Assembly: GCA_037355855.1 (NCBI GenBank)
Contig: CM074759.1
Coordinates: forward strand, 7,316,001 to 7,380,000
Reading direction: 5' to 3'
DNA: 64,000 nt
Origin: Pseudo-nitzschia pungens
Lineage: Eukaryota; Bacillariophyta; Bacillariophyceae; Bacillariales; Bacillariaceae
Shown: positions 10,492 through 21,871 of the stretch, one piece after another
Position numbering within the stretch: position 1 is the first letter of the stretch
Layout of the letters: every line of letters begins with the position of its first letter
Position numbers and translations under genes: made by a program
Notes under the pieces: model-generated
Database searches by the model: none
Seen by the model: the letters and a program-made list of their open reading frames with translations, nothing else
What the model was told of the DNA's origin: nothing

Positions 10492-10757
10492 TGTTACACT
10501 CTAAGGTAGAAAATTGGAGTAGTATTAATTGTTACTAATCGTTATTTCTTAAGCGAGTGTTTCAGTTTTCATGTGAACGTTTGAATGAACGTTTGAATAT
10601 GCATGAGCGCGCCTTGCTACTATCTGAATGACGGCGCACATGCATTGCTGGAGCGTCCGGCGTACAGTTTGAATATTTGTATTCAAACGCCGGTCAGCTC
10701 GTATGTGGGATTCGGTTAATTATTTAATCGTGATTCATGCTACGCTAGCATGTCACA
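10492..10757 (-). repeat. 5' LTR of gypsy B (266 bp)
   Basis: Starts TGTTACACTC and ends CATGTCACA, pairing with 4421-4687. It is followed by the right copy of the GGACA target duplication at 10758-10762. Confidence 0.92.
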
Positions 10758-10762
10758 GGACA

Positions 10763-13700
10763 TAATGGAGGTCAGTTTTTCTCTGGAGTCAAGTCCAAGA
10801 AGTGGTCTTTTCACCCACTAAAGACAGTGTCCCAATGTACTACTGCTTTGAAGGATTATCTCAGGGAGCATGGCGCACCCGATACAATGATCAGTGACAA
10901 CGCTCAAGCAGAAACTGGGGTAAAGTGGAGTGAAGTGCTGAGAGAAGCTAGAGTGAGCACGAGGTCCAGGACAAGCCAACCTCACTACAAACACCAAAAT
11001 CCAGCTGAACCTGAATGGGGAAGACTCAGCAAGATGATTTCTAACTGCCTGGCAATGTTCAAAGCTCCTAAATCCTTGGCGCATTGGTGTGCAAAATGGG
11101 TTTGTCAAGTGAAGAATGTTTGTTCTCGTGCATCTTTGAATTGGAAAACCCCGTCTGAAGTTTCAAATGGATGGACCCCTGATATCTCACACCTGCGTTT
11201 CCACTTCTACGAGCCAATATGGTACTACCAACCACAAAACAAAACACCAAAAGACAGCATGTTGAAGGGGAGATTTTTAGCTTTCGCTGATTCCTGTGGT
11301 GACGCCATGACCTACTACATTTTGACCGAACCAGATACCAAGAAGACCAAGCGCCAGATCCTCATGCGATCAGTTGTCAGAACCAGGAGGGAGCATATTG
11401 GAACTGAAAAGGAAGTCCTCAATGATGACCCCAACGCTGCCAGATTTGAACTGACTGTTGCTGAGAAGGAAAGGACTATCATTGAAAGCACCGATGAAGT
11501 GCCCATCCTGGTTTCGGGGGCGGAATTTGCAGCTGATCCAAAAGGCATGGAACATTCCACGAGCAATTTGGAGACTTTTCTGAAACAGAATTTGGAAACC
11601 AAGGATGATGCAACAGATGACCTAGACGATCAAGATGATTTGGATGATGCAACTGAAGAAGAAGACGCTGAACCTGATGAAGAAGAAGCCCTACCAAAAG
11701 ATTTGGATTGCACCAACAATGCAGAGTCTCACCTGGATATTCTTGAAAGCACTGACAAGAACTTGAACAGTGAATTTAGAAAGATTCTGAACCACCATTG
11801 GCAAGAAGGGATGTTGATTTTCAAGGCTCAGTTTGTCACTGATGTTGGAACTGTTGGAATGGACATCCCACTCACAGTTTTGCAAAAAGACCAACCAGTT
11901 GCTTGTGCCAAATACATCAAGATGTACATCGTGGAAAACAGCAGCAGGCATTCAAGTGGACCATTGGGTACATGGGCTGACTCAATCCTGAAGGAAAACA
12001 GTAACATTGTGCGCAGGATGAGGAGGGTTCAGCAAATGTCTCAAGTCCATAGCAAGACCAGTCATATTAAACTTCCAAAGAAACTCCGGAGAGCCATACA
12101 AAATCCAAGCAAGAAAAAGAAAAGATTGTTATCCAGAAACCAACGATTGGCAGCAAAGAAGCAAAGGGAGAAATTTGGCATCAAGATTCCAAACACCTAT
12201 CAGCAATGTGTGCAGTTTGACCTGGAAGCTGGAAATAAGAAATGGCAAGAGAGCATTGACAAGGAGATGGAAAACTTGGAGAGATTGGAGTGTTTCAAAT
12301 TCCATGATCCAGCAACAGAATTCCCAGAATCTGAAGGATGGCAAGAAGTCAAGCTCAAAATGATCTGGGATGTAAAGAGTGAAGACCGAAGATACAAATC
12401 CAGATTGGTCGCAGGAGGCCATTTGGTTGATTCCAGTCATGTCAATACTTATTCAAGCCAGGTGGACAGCTTGTCCGTATTCTTGTTATTCCTAATCACG
12501 CAGCACCAGAAGCTTGATTTAATGACAGCAGATGTGGGGAATGCATTTCCTATAGCCCCTAACCAAGAGAAGGTATGGTGTTGGGCAGATGATGTTTTTG
12601 GCAAGAACAAGGGTTGCAAAGTTGAAGTACAACAGCGCTTTGTACGGTCTGGCAGGAAGCAGCCGAGCGTACATGGATTTCTTTGCAGACACACTTGCAG
12701 GATTAGGATTCAGACCATCGCGCGCAGATCCTGATCTATGGATGCGGCCAGAGCCTGAAGGAGAAGGGTATTGTTACATTGCAACTCATGTGGATGATTT
12801 GATTGTTGTTGCAAAGAAACCTGAGAACTGGATTGCACTCATTGAACAAGAATTTGCCTTGAGAAATATTGAAGAAAAGCCACAGTACTATCTTAGAACA
12901 AGTGTGAGACAAATCAAGGATGGCAGGATTCTTCTCAATTCTGGAACTTACATTACAGAAGTCCTAAGGAAGTATGAAATCAAGCATGGAATCACTCTTC
13001 ATCCAAACCATGTCCCCATGCATCCAGATTGCAGACCAGAACTGGATACATCCGAATTTCTGGACATAGCAGAGCACAAGGAGTTCCAACATATTATAGG
13101 TTTATGCCAATGGGTAGTGTTGACCGGGAGAATTGATATCACATATGCAGTATCTTCCTTATCCAGATTTTCAGCAAGTCCCAGGAAGAACCACCTTGAA
13201 ATGGCAAGATACATACTTGGATATCTCAAAAAGTACAAGAACAAAGGACTAGTCGTTGATCCAAGACCCCCTTGAACTACAACAAATGAAGAACCAACAA
13301 GGATGGAGGATTTCACTCACCAATACAAGTATTACAAGGAGGAGCTTGATCCTATGTTCCCAATTGCAAAGGTAAAAGAATTGCAGATTACAATCTTTTG
13401 TGACAGTGATCATGCCCATGATTTGGTAACAGGCAGAAGCATTACAGGACTTATTGCATTTGTTGGATCCACACCGGTGTACTGGAAATCCAAACGCCAG
13501 ACCTCAGTTCACACCAGTACCTTCGGCGATGAGTTTACAGCTTTGAAGGATGCAGTGGCTTTGGCAATCAGATTGAGATACCACTTGAGATCCATGGGAG
13601 TTTCCATCACCAAGCCAGCAGATATTTATGTGGATAACAAGAGTGTTGTGCTGAATTCAACCAACCCTGCAAGCTCCTTGAATAAGAAATCAATTGCCTT

Positions 13701-13848
13701 GGCATACCACTTTGTGTGCGAGAACCAAGCAGGAAAGGTCATCTCTGTCAACCACATCAGATCCCAAGATAACTATGCAGACATCCTCACCAAGCCTTTG
13801 GGACAGACAGCCTTCCACAGCCTAGTCAACGAATTCATGACCAAATAA
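10763..13848 (+). pseudogene. copia-1 integrase, reverse transcriptase and RNase H
   Basis: 3' part of copia-1 pol. The integrase core continues with TMISDNAQAETG (second Asp) and QNPAEPEWGRL (Glu). An acidic linker follows, with a run of D and E near 11600-11690. RT begins with KEMENLERLECFKF and has KSRLVAGGH and LMTADVGNAF. It then changes frame near 12620 to give ALYGLAGSSRAYM and the catalytic IATHVDDLIVV. A TGA at 13273-13275 separates RT from RNase H. RNase H (13303-13848) has FCDSDHAHDLVTGRSITG, FGDEFTALKDAVALA and VDNKSVVLN, and ends YADILTKPLGQTAFHSLV. At least one frameshift and one stop make it non-functional. Confidence 0.85.
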
Positions 13849-15143
13849 GATAAGTGCAAAAGATAAGTGCAAAAGAATTACATAAGAAAAACATTTCAAT
13901 CATGAAACAGTAATATGTGCCTCCGCCAGTCTGTGTTTCCCATTCTAGAATCCTTACAGCACATATTAAGGAGGGAACAACACAGAACAAGGTTGTTAAG
14001 TAATAAGAAACAGAAACTGCGCAACAGTATCGCGCATAGAAAACAGAAAGACAGCGCAACAGTACCGCGCATAGAAAACAGAAAGAAGCCGCGCAACAGT
14101 ACCGCGCGGCGCGCCCGCCCAGAGGTGCGCAAGATATTGAAGTATCCAAAGAACACATCCAAAGAACACGGTTGAAGTAAAGTATTAACCAACCAAAGAA
14201 CATAAACAACCGAGCAACATACAATTATCGAGAGTTATCATGTAAAAGAGAGAAAACACATGATTCGATAGATAGAACAATAAGAGCTCATAATTTCCAG
14301 TTATACAACTTGTTAACTTGGATGTAGAACATCAGCCTATTGGACCAACAGCTGACATCGCGAGATCCCTGATGTTAATGGGGAGCCCTTCCCCAGCAGA
14401 CAGACACGCAAACCGACCGGAACCCACACATCCACCTCTGGGGCCTATTGATACAGACAGTAGCTGAGCGTCATGGTGGCACCATGGAGGCTCGATCCGG
14501 TGGGGAAGGAGCAGGACGTGGAGGAAGCAGCGTCCATGATTCCCTGTAATTACAGGATTCAAGGGGACGTTTGCCACGGATGGAGCCACGCTGGAAAAGG
14601 ACTTTTGTGGAGACAGAACACCACGTACCTTCCAGTGAGAACAGTGTCCAGCAGAACAAGGACATGACGTCAGGACCATCCAACATGTAAATGAGGCACT
14701 GACCCCCTCAACCTGCCATGTCATCGATTTTGATCTTAGCCAAGGGAACTTCAAAGAAAGATACCGACCACCGTAACTTGACAACAGCTATGCCCCCTGC
14801 CCAAGTTCCTGGTTGGAATCATAACCCAAGCAAGAAAAAGAAGAACCCTGAGATCAGTTATATCTCAAGATCAAATCGATTGGATCAGAGCAGATAGACC
14901 GAATAGAATTCTTTTCTTTTGGTCGATGTCGACACGTACCCTTTCCTTTTGGTCGACGACACGAAACTGACGACACGGAACCGTCGACACGAAATCTTTT
15001 TCTTCTTTTCATCGACACGTAACCTTTTCTTCTCTCGGTCGACAACCTTTCTTCCGATCGACGACTTGGGCGGAAACAGTCCCCGCCACAAAAGAATTTG
15101 GTTTAGAAACTGAAGCAAGTTAGTTAATCAGAGCAAGACAACC
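13849..15143. other. non-coding stretch between copia-1 and copia-2
   Basis: No convincing gene. It should hold the 3' LTR of copia-1 and the 5' LTR/leader of copia-2, but I could not pair any two LTRs. Local features are a direct repeat of AGATAAGTGCAAA at about 13850-13875, a three-unit repeat at 14017-14110, and a stretch rich in GTCGAC and CGACACG at 14915-15065 just upstream of the copia-2 gag start. Confidence 0.5.
14017..14110. repeat. three-unit tandem repeat, about 35 bp
   Basis: Units share GCGCAACAGTACCGCGC followed by ATAGAAAACAGAAAG, with small changes. The short open frames across it are made of the repeat and are unlikely to be coding. Confidence 0.75.
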
Positions 15144-17145
15144 ATGGCCAAGCAAACCAGAAGCCAAGCCGCCGCAGCCACCGCCGCTACGACTGCACCT
15201 GGAGCCATCCCTGGAACTGACGCCCCTCCACCTGGAGCCAGCGCTACTGGAGCTGTCCCTGGAGCTGGCGCTCCCCCACCTGGAGTTGCTGGCACCACCG
15301 CTGTTGGAGCATCTCCTGTTGGAGCGCCACCCCCTGCCGGAGCCTCCCCTGCTGGAGCGCCTACTGCTGTCCCTGCCGGAGCCCCCCTTGCTGGGGCGCC
15401 TCCTGCGTTTGGAGTCTCCAGGATTCAGCAAGGACCAAATGTCAGTATCCAACCTCGATCTGAGATCATCCTGCTTGCTGTTGCTGAGGAATTGAGAGCA
15501 ATGCGCAATGAGAATGCAGCACAAGTGGCTGCTGAAGCTGCTGCTGCTGCTGCCGCTGCTGCCGCCGCCGCTCGTGCCCCTGCCCCTGCTCCCGCTCCTG
15601 CCGCCGCTCCTACAGGAGCTAATCCTGATATCCTCCAAGCTCATGCCACAGCCCAGGCTAATGGTGGTATCTCTGGATACAAGAATGGAGCAAAGCTCAG
15701 CTCAAGGGAATTAGACCTCCACAAGATCCTTTCTGGTTTCAGCAATAACGATACGGCGGATGAACTATTCCGTAATGGTCTAAACAGCATCGAGGCGATC
15801 CAGCAACTCTCCGCCAAGGAGCTTCCCAAGTACCTACGTGATTTCAATGGAGACCGACATCCAATGTGTCCCCACTCTGAACGAGTCTTCATCGGACTTT
15901 CCTTCAGACAGTCCTTTAAGCTTCTTTCGGAGTGGATCCGCTACCAACCACTCATTGGTATCAAGCCTACAGCTCATACTTGGCTAAATGATCCCCTCGC
16001 AGCTAGCCGGACGCGCGAGCGTCTACATGGAATGGACACCGCCGACAAGGAGACAGTCTCAGCATCCACTACTCCGCCGAAGCTCGCCAACCTTGACAAC
16101 TTCAGTCAGTGGGAAGAAAACTTCCACCAGTTCCTCCGCTTCCAGTACAATGAACAGGGGTTCCCCCTATCATATGTTATTCGTCCGAAGGAGCAAGAGA
16201 CGGTGACCGCAGCCCAGAGATCTGCAACTGTTGGAAAGGACGGGACTTTTTCCAATTGGATGGACTACAATGTTCGATGTGCTACGCTCGAAGGCCCGCA
16301 GTTTGTCACCTGACAATCACGACGTTTGGGTACTGCTCTGTAATGCAGTTCGCGATGGACCTGGCTGGGCTTACACCCGAAGGTACAAGGACGCGAAGAA
16401 TCCAATTGGAAACGCCCGAGCTGCTTTCCTAACCCTCTACGAGAACGCCTTCTCTGAAACTAACGTCGCGGCTATCCTTGACAAGGTCCGTACGAGCATG
16501 TACACCTCCCGCTACACAGGAGACTCCCGCACCTACGACTTTGAGAAGCACTGCAGGACTTGGCTGAATTTCCAGACTACGCTCATCAACCACGACAAGT
16601 TCCCCGACGAGCAAGACTTCACCATGAATTTCATCCACAGCATCCATGATGAACGGTTTGAGAACCCCAAGCTCCAAGTCCTCCAAAGCGACAAGTACAC
16701 CAAGGACTTCAACGAGTGCGTCTCTTTCTTCAAGAAGTGCCTTAGGCATACGAAAGATGGGTGCGGCTTCAACAAAGAGAGCACGAAGTATCTCCTCTGT
16801 ACACCAAGGTGGAAGTAATAATGGGGAAAGCGCGAAGCGCGGGTACAGCGGGAAGATTGAAGACAAGAAGTATCCCTTCGAAGTTTACAAGACCTTCTCC
16901 AAGGAACAACGACAGCAGTTGTATGACCTCCGTCAGAAGAAGAAGCCCCGAACTATTCAGTCCACGAGTTCGAACCATACCACGCTCATCTGCTGCCTCC
17001 GCAAACGAGACCCAAGGCGCAGGGGAACAGCTTTGGCCCCAAGGGGCACGGGAAGAGCAAGGGCAAGAACAAGAGCAAGGGCAACGGCTCAAACCAAGGA
17101 CAGACCCCCAAGAACTGAACCGACGGCCGGTGCCCGAAATTAAGT
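15144..17145 (+). pseudogene. copia-2 gag
   Basis: Starts at AACCATGGCC with MAKQTRSQAAAATAATTAPG, an Ala/Pro/Gly-rich repetitive N-terminus of about 150 residues containing several PAGAP-like units. A capsid-like body then shows YKNGAKLSSRELDLHKILS and FRQSFKLLSEWI. The frame changes near 16310 after GPQFVT and continues with DNHDVWVLLCNAVRDGPGW through FKKCLRHTKDGCGFN. A further shift near 16800 leads to a basic Lys/Arg/Gly-rich nucleocapsid tail (about 16860-17140). No classical zinc knuckle is seen. At least two frameshifts make it a pseudogene. Confidence 0.75.
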
Positions 17146-17149
17146 AAGG

Positions 17150-19439
17150 TTGGCCGGCTGCTGTACCAAATGGATTTGCCGACACGCAGCGCGCCCCTCA
17201 CCTAGTCCTGAAGGGCAATGCGACTTGGACAGTCACGCTGATACTACTGCTGCCGGTTCCAATATGATCTTGATTGAAGACCAAGTCATCAGTCACGTTG
17301 ATGTTCATCCTTTTTTGCCTGAGCTCAAGCCTATCAAGAATATTCCTATTGGGACTTGTGTTACCGCTTACACAGCGCCCGACGGGAAAGTTTGGTTGGT
17401 TTATTTCCACGAAGCACTGTACTTTGGCGACAAGTTGTCCCACAGCTTGATTTGCCCGAATCAGATACGGGACTGTCATCCCAATCGTGTTGATGAGGCG
17501 CCCCGACAGTATGACCACAAGTCCAGTCACTCCATCCATATTGACAATACCGATCCTGAAGATCCCCGTGCGGGACACACCCTTGACATCAAGCTTATGC
17601 TTGATGGGGTCGTGTCCTACTTCCCTTCTCGCAAGCCGACCAAGCATGAGATGGCTACATGCAATCATGTCGTTGCAACCCGAGACGTCCCCTGGGATCC
17701 GAAGAGCAAGAAGTTTGAACAAGCCGAAGAAGCCATCGACGGCTCTCATCCATTGAATCCTACGGTGTCTGTCCTTTGCGCGGAGATGCCCACCGAGTCC
17801 GCGACGACCACGAAGCAGTCCAAGAAGTCCAACAAACGCAGGTTGGAGCCCGATGAGACACGGTCCAATTTCAGTCCCCATCTGTACGACAAGCCTCTTC
17901 GGAGCGACGAGCTGATCCTACCACAGCATGATTGCTATGAGAAGTACAAGCTGCGGAGTCTCCAGCAACTCTGTACCCGCCGTGATCTGACCCCATGTGC
18001 GATCGCATCCGACTCCCGTTTGGATGCGCGGCTATCTTCCCTCTTTTCGGACGATTCCTTGAAGACTTGCGGGGACGATGCAGATGAGGATTCAGTACCA
18101 AGTCTTACAATCAACGCCCTGCATACTCCTTTGTACGAGCGTGCCTACACCGATGGACGCGAGCGCTTCGAATTGGATCCCCGCTGTAGGGATTTTCCCG
18201 TCTGCCTGTCATCCGTTTACAAGCATGTTCGATGGGACAACGATGCAGTCGAACCAGTCGATCCCGAGCTCGACACCATCTCCAGACGTGCCAAGTGGGG
18301 CCCGACGATTGACACCAAAAGATACTGCAAGATTGATTCTGACCGCCTGTCCAAGATTTGGGATGTATCTCCGAGAAAGGCTGCAGATACTCTTCGAGTC
18401 ACGATGCAGAAAGGATTTCGGAATCCACTACATCCCCTCGTTTGCCGACTGCCAATGCAGAGCTTCAGAAACAAGCGCATTGCGGCTGGCAAATGGTATA
18501 CCGACACCTGGATGGCAAAGGTCCCAAGCATCATGCGACAAGATTCAGCCGCCCAAGTTTTCAGCAATGGTAAGGGCTACGATGAGTTCATACCTATCCA
18601 GGGCAAGAAACAAGCGTATGAGGGACTGAAGATTTTCATCCACAATGTTGGGATCCCCGAGCACTTGATATCTGATGGCGCTCGAGAGCAAGGAGCTCCT
18701 GGGACATACAAGACTCCATGAAATAAGGTTGTCAGCAAGAACCATATCCACCAGACCTTTATCCAGCCACGATGTCCCTTTCAGAATCGCGCGGAGCTCA
18801 GCATCGGCCATATCAGCAGAAGCATCCTGCAAGAAGACGGCCCGCAAGCGATCCCCCAAGCGCCTGTGGGCTTTCTGTGGGGAGCTTGTTGCTGCCATTC
18901 GACAGCGCACAGCTTCCAGTGATCCTACGATGATGGGTCGAACGCCGTTCGAGATTGTACATGGGTACATGCCAGACATATCTCTGTACCAAGCCCATGA
19001 ATGGTATGATTTCGTCTATTGGGTAGATCTCTCTGATGGGACCGAGAAGCTGGGACGTTGGCTTGGCCCGTGGGATGATAGGTTCGGAGGTGAAGATTGC
19101 CACTGGATTCTGAATGAAACGGCGATGCCGGTAAGCAGCACTAACACAGTCCACGCTGTTACTGAAGAAGAATGGCGATCCCATGATGTCAAGCGGTATA
19201 TGGACTCATTTGACCAAGCAGTGGAATCCAAGATCGGGGACAAGGTTGAGGACAATGACGCAATGTTCCAAGCAACTTACCTTGATCCCCCTGCGGAGTT
19301 ATTTGAAGGACACCAAGAAAGATGGGAGCTCGCCGAGCCGGAAGCTTCCATTCCAGATATTGACGATCTCATACCTGATGGGGATGACTATGATGAGTAT
19401 ATTGGTAACAATGTGATGATCCAGAAGGGCGACGAGTGA
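17150..19439 (+). pseudogene. copia-2 protease and integrase
   Basis: The first ORF (17150-18721) has the protease motif CDLDSHADTTAAGSNM near its start. After a long spacer comes the integrase zinc/linker region (DRLSKIWDVSPRKAADTLRV), then the core with KWYTDTWMAKV (first Asp) and EHLISDGAREQG (second Asp). The frame is lost near 18700. The following bases still encode FQNRAELSIGHIRRSI, giving the Glu of the triad in another frame. The ORF at 18675-19439 picks up the integrase C-terminus (MGRTPFEIVHGYMPDISLY and KLGRWLGPWDD). Confidence 0.75.
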
Positions 19440-19451
19440 CTGCGGTGTGTT

Positions 19452-21540
19452 GTGAAGAGTCGTTCTGCTGATCTTAATGGCAATCCGATTGGTAAGAGGA
19501 ATGATAACCCTATCCTTGATACCAGAATGTATGACTTGCAGTTCCCAGATGGATCCGTCGAGCAGTACACCGCCAATATTGTTGCTGAGAGTATGTACAG
19601 CGAAATCGACGATGACGGACGCATGTTTTCTCTGTTGGACGAGATCATCGATCATGAAAAGGACGGATCCGCCATCAGGAAGCAAGACGCGACGATCATC
19701 AACAAGTATGGTCGTAAAGTTCCCAAGCCTACTACGAGGGGATGGCGATTGCTCGTTAGTTGGAAGGACGGGACCGAATCCTGGTGTAAGTTTAGCAATC
19801 TGAAAGAGTCCTTTCCTATGCAGACCGCCGAGTATGCTATATCTGCCAAGATTTCAGAGCAGCCAGCATTCCGATGGTGGATTCACCATGCCATGTACTA
19901 CGAAGGAAGAAGCAAATTCTCAAGGCCACCAAGCGAAACAAGTATTGGGATAGGACGCACAAGTTTGGAGTTGAGTTACCCCATTCTATTCCTGAAGCTC
20001 TCGCCATTGACCGAAAGACTGGAACGGACTATTATTGGGAGAAGGCGATTGCGAAGGAGATGAGGAACAACGAGATGGCGTTTGAGTTTGACCCCAGCTA
20101 CACCGTCAAAGGGCTCAAGGCCAAAGGATTCAGCAAGATTACAACCCATATGATATTCAACGTCAAGTTGGGATCCCTCACCAGAAAGGCTAGATTAGTC
20201 ACCGATGGCCATAAGGTACAAGCGACAGCCAAGGAGCACACTTTCAGCAGTGTACCAAGCAGAGATTCAGTCCGTATCTTCTTCCTGTTGGCAGCGCTGA
20301 ACAATTTGGATGTACTGTCTGCTGATATTCAGAACGCCTACCTTACAGCGCCGATCAAGAAGAAGTATTATTTAGTTGCACGAGCTGAAGATGGTTTTCC
20401 CCCGCACTTGGTAGGTCAGGTATGTAAGATTGTACGGGCACTGTATGGGCTTCCTGTTGCAGGCGCGTCGTTCTGATCCTATTTGACCAAGCACCTACGA
20501 ACGCTAGGATATCAACCCTGTAAAGCCGATCCTGATGTTCATATGCGGGTGGAGACGAGAAAGGATGGTTCTAGGTACTGGGCCTACTTGATTGCATACG
20601 TCGACGATATTATCTGTTGCAGTGAGGATCCTCGACGGCAGCTGGAAAGTATCGAGCAGTGCCTCACACTGAAGGATGGGACTATAGAGGTTCCAACCCT
20701 GTATTTGGGCACTGATATTCATTCGCATGTGGTTGAAGATGACCCCATTCCCAAATGGGTGATGTCCTCCGAGAAATATGCCAAGAAAGCCATCGACGCT
20801 GTGGAAAAGGAGCTTGGTACCGAGCAGAACGGTTACAAGTACCTTCCGAACAAGGTGTCGACCCCGTTGACATCTGATTATCGTCCAGAAGTTGATGTAA
20901 CCGCCGAACTGGATCCAAGCAAGCAGAATTACTACCAAGGATTGATTGGCGTCTTGAGATGGTTGTGCGAACTTGGAAGGCTGGATTTGGTCATGCCTGT
21001 ATCTCTTATGTCCAGGTACCTAGCCCAAGCAAGAACAGGGCATTTGAATCAAGTATTGCACATGTTTCGCTTATCTCAAGGCGCATGCACGATCCAAGCT
21101 AGTATTCGACGAGACACGCCGTGAAGTGGATGAGACCAGATTCTCCAATTGCGACTGGAGTGAGTTTTATCCAGATGCCAAGGAAGTGTTGCCACCGGAT
21201 GCTCCTGAACCCCTTGGAAAGGCTGTAATTATGAGTTGTTTTGTCGACGCCGATCATGCTGGATGCAAGGCAACAAGAAGATCCCATAAAGGGATTATCA
21301 TCTTTTTAAACAGGGCCCCCATCCTGTGGTTCAAGCTCAGGATGATGGGCGTTCCTATTGAAGGTCCTACCAATGTGTACTGTGACAACGAGTCTGTTGT
21401 TAAGAACACCACCAGGCCGGAGAGTCCATGCAACAAGAAACATAACAGCGTTGCTTACCACAAGGCGCGCGAGTCTATTGCTGCTGGAACAATTCGAATT
21501 GCAAAGGAGCCTGGTGAGACCAATATTGCTGACTTATTCA
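19452..21540 (+). pseudogene. copia-2 reverse transcriptase and RNase H
   Basis: RT is spread over ORFs at 19452-20063, 19874-20476, 20483-21124 and 21126-21540. Motifs are MIFNVKLGSLTRKARLV, LSADIQNAYLTAPIKKKYY, ALYGLPVAGASF, then a TGA at 20474-20476 where copia RTs normally have Arg. The catalytic IAYVDDIICC follows. RNase H shows SCFVDADHAGCKATRRSHKG but jumps from APILWF to KLRMMGVP, so the middle part with the second acidic residue seems deleted. It ends GETNIADLF at the LINE-1 junction. Confidence 0.8.
21396..21540 (+). repeat. 145-bp copia segment, left of LINE-1
   Basis: Repeated without length change at 32529-32673 on the other side of LINE-1, as expected of a target-site duplication. 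The two copies differ at about 20 positions (about 14 per cent). By my count 14 of 17 changed codons are synonymous. Confidence 0.8.
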
Positions 21541-21871
21541 ATAATAATAATAATATACGTATTTAAATAACTTTAATCACCAAAGGTGAAACTAAATTAC
21601 TCAGTCTGTAACCAGACTTTAACGTCGCCTCCATCAGAGAGTCAGGACCCCAAGTGGTAGAACGACAAATTTTTCAAACAAACCTTGAAGATCAAGCAGG
21701 GAAAAAGACAAACAAGTCCCACAAAATAGGGACTTGAGAGAAAGTGAGATGGGAATGGAGATATTGAGAGAAAATGAGAAGGGATGATAGTGGGATAAGA
21801 GCCAGTATCAAAAGGGGTGGGGCAGGAGAAGAAGCAGGAACATGAAGACAAAACCAAGATACAAAGTGTAA
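21541..21871 (-). other. LINE-1 3' UTR with hairpins and ATT tail
   Basis: Read on the minus strand, the end contains GTCTG-gtta-CAGAC and, about 15 bases later, TCACC-ttt-GGTGA. It continues through TTATTTAAATACGTAT and ends in a short ATT repeat. Both hairpins and the flanking bases are conserved in LINE-2 (42940-43010). Such structures are recognised by the RT in stringent LINEs such as UnaL2; applying that here is inference. Confidence 0.7.

Larger units (their letters stand above)
4421..10757 (-). mobile_element. Ty3/gypsy element B, full length with LTRs and TSD
   Basis: A 6.3-kb minus-strand Ty3/gypsy retrotransposon with both LTRs (4421-4687 and 10492-10757) and a 5-bp GGACA duplication. 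The internal order on the minus strand is leader palindromes, gag, linker, protease, RT, RNase H, integrase, then a 3' polypurine-like region. The LTRs differ at a few per cent of positions, so the insertion is fairly recent. Pol is broken by a frameshift near 7430 and by stop codons at 6234-6236 and probably 5097-5099. A 705-bp tandem duplication disturbs the gag-protease junction. As it stands the copy could move only with proteins supplied in trans. Confidence 0.95.
15144..21540 (+). mobile_element. copia element 2, internal region, degenerate
   Basis: Copia-type order on the plus strand: gag, protease, integrase, RT, RNase H, in a series of frame-broken ORFs. The end of RNase H is interrupted by LINE-1 at 21541. 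The segment 15144-21540 is all internal; LTR limits were not found. It differs clearly from copia-1 (Ala/Pro-rich gag, protease motif DSHADTTAAG), so it is another lineage. Confidence 0.85.

Noticed and set aside
13915..14175. 86-codon plus ORF
   Set aside because: Made mostly of a three-unit tandem repeat in a non-coding stretch between copia elements.
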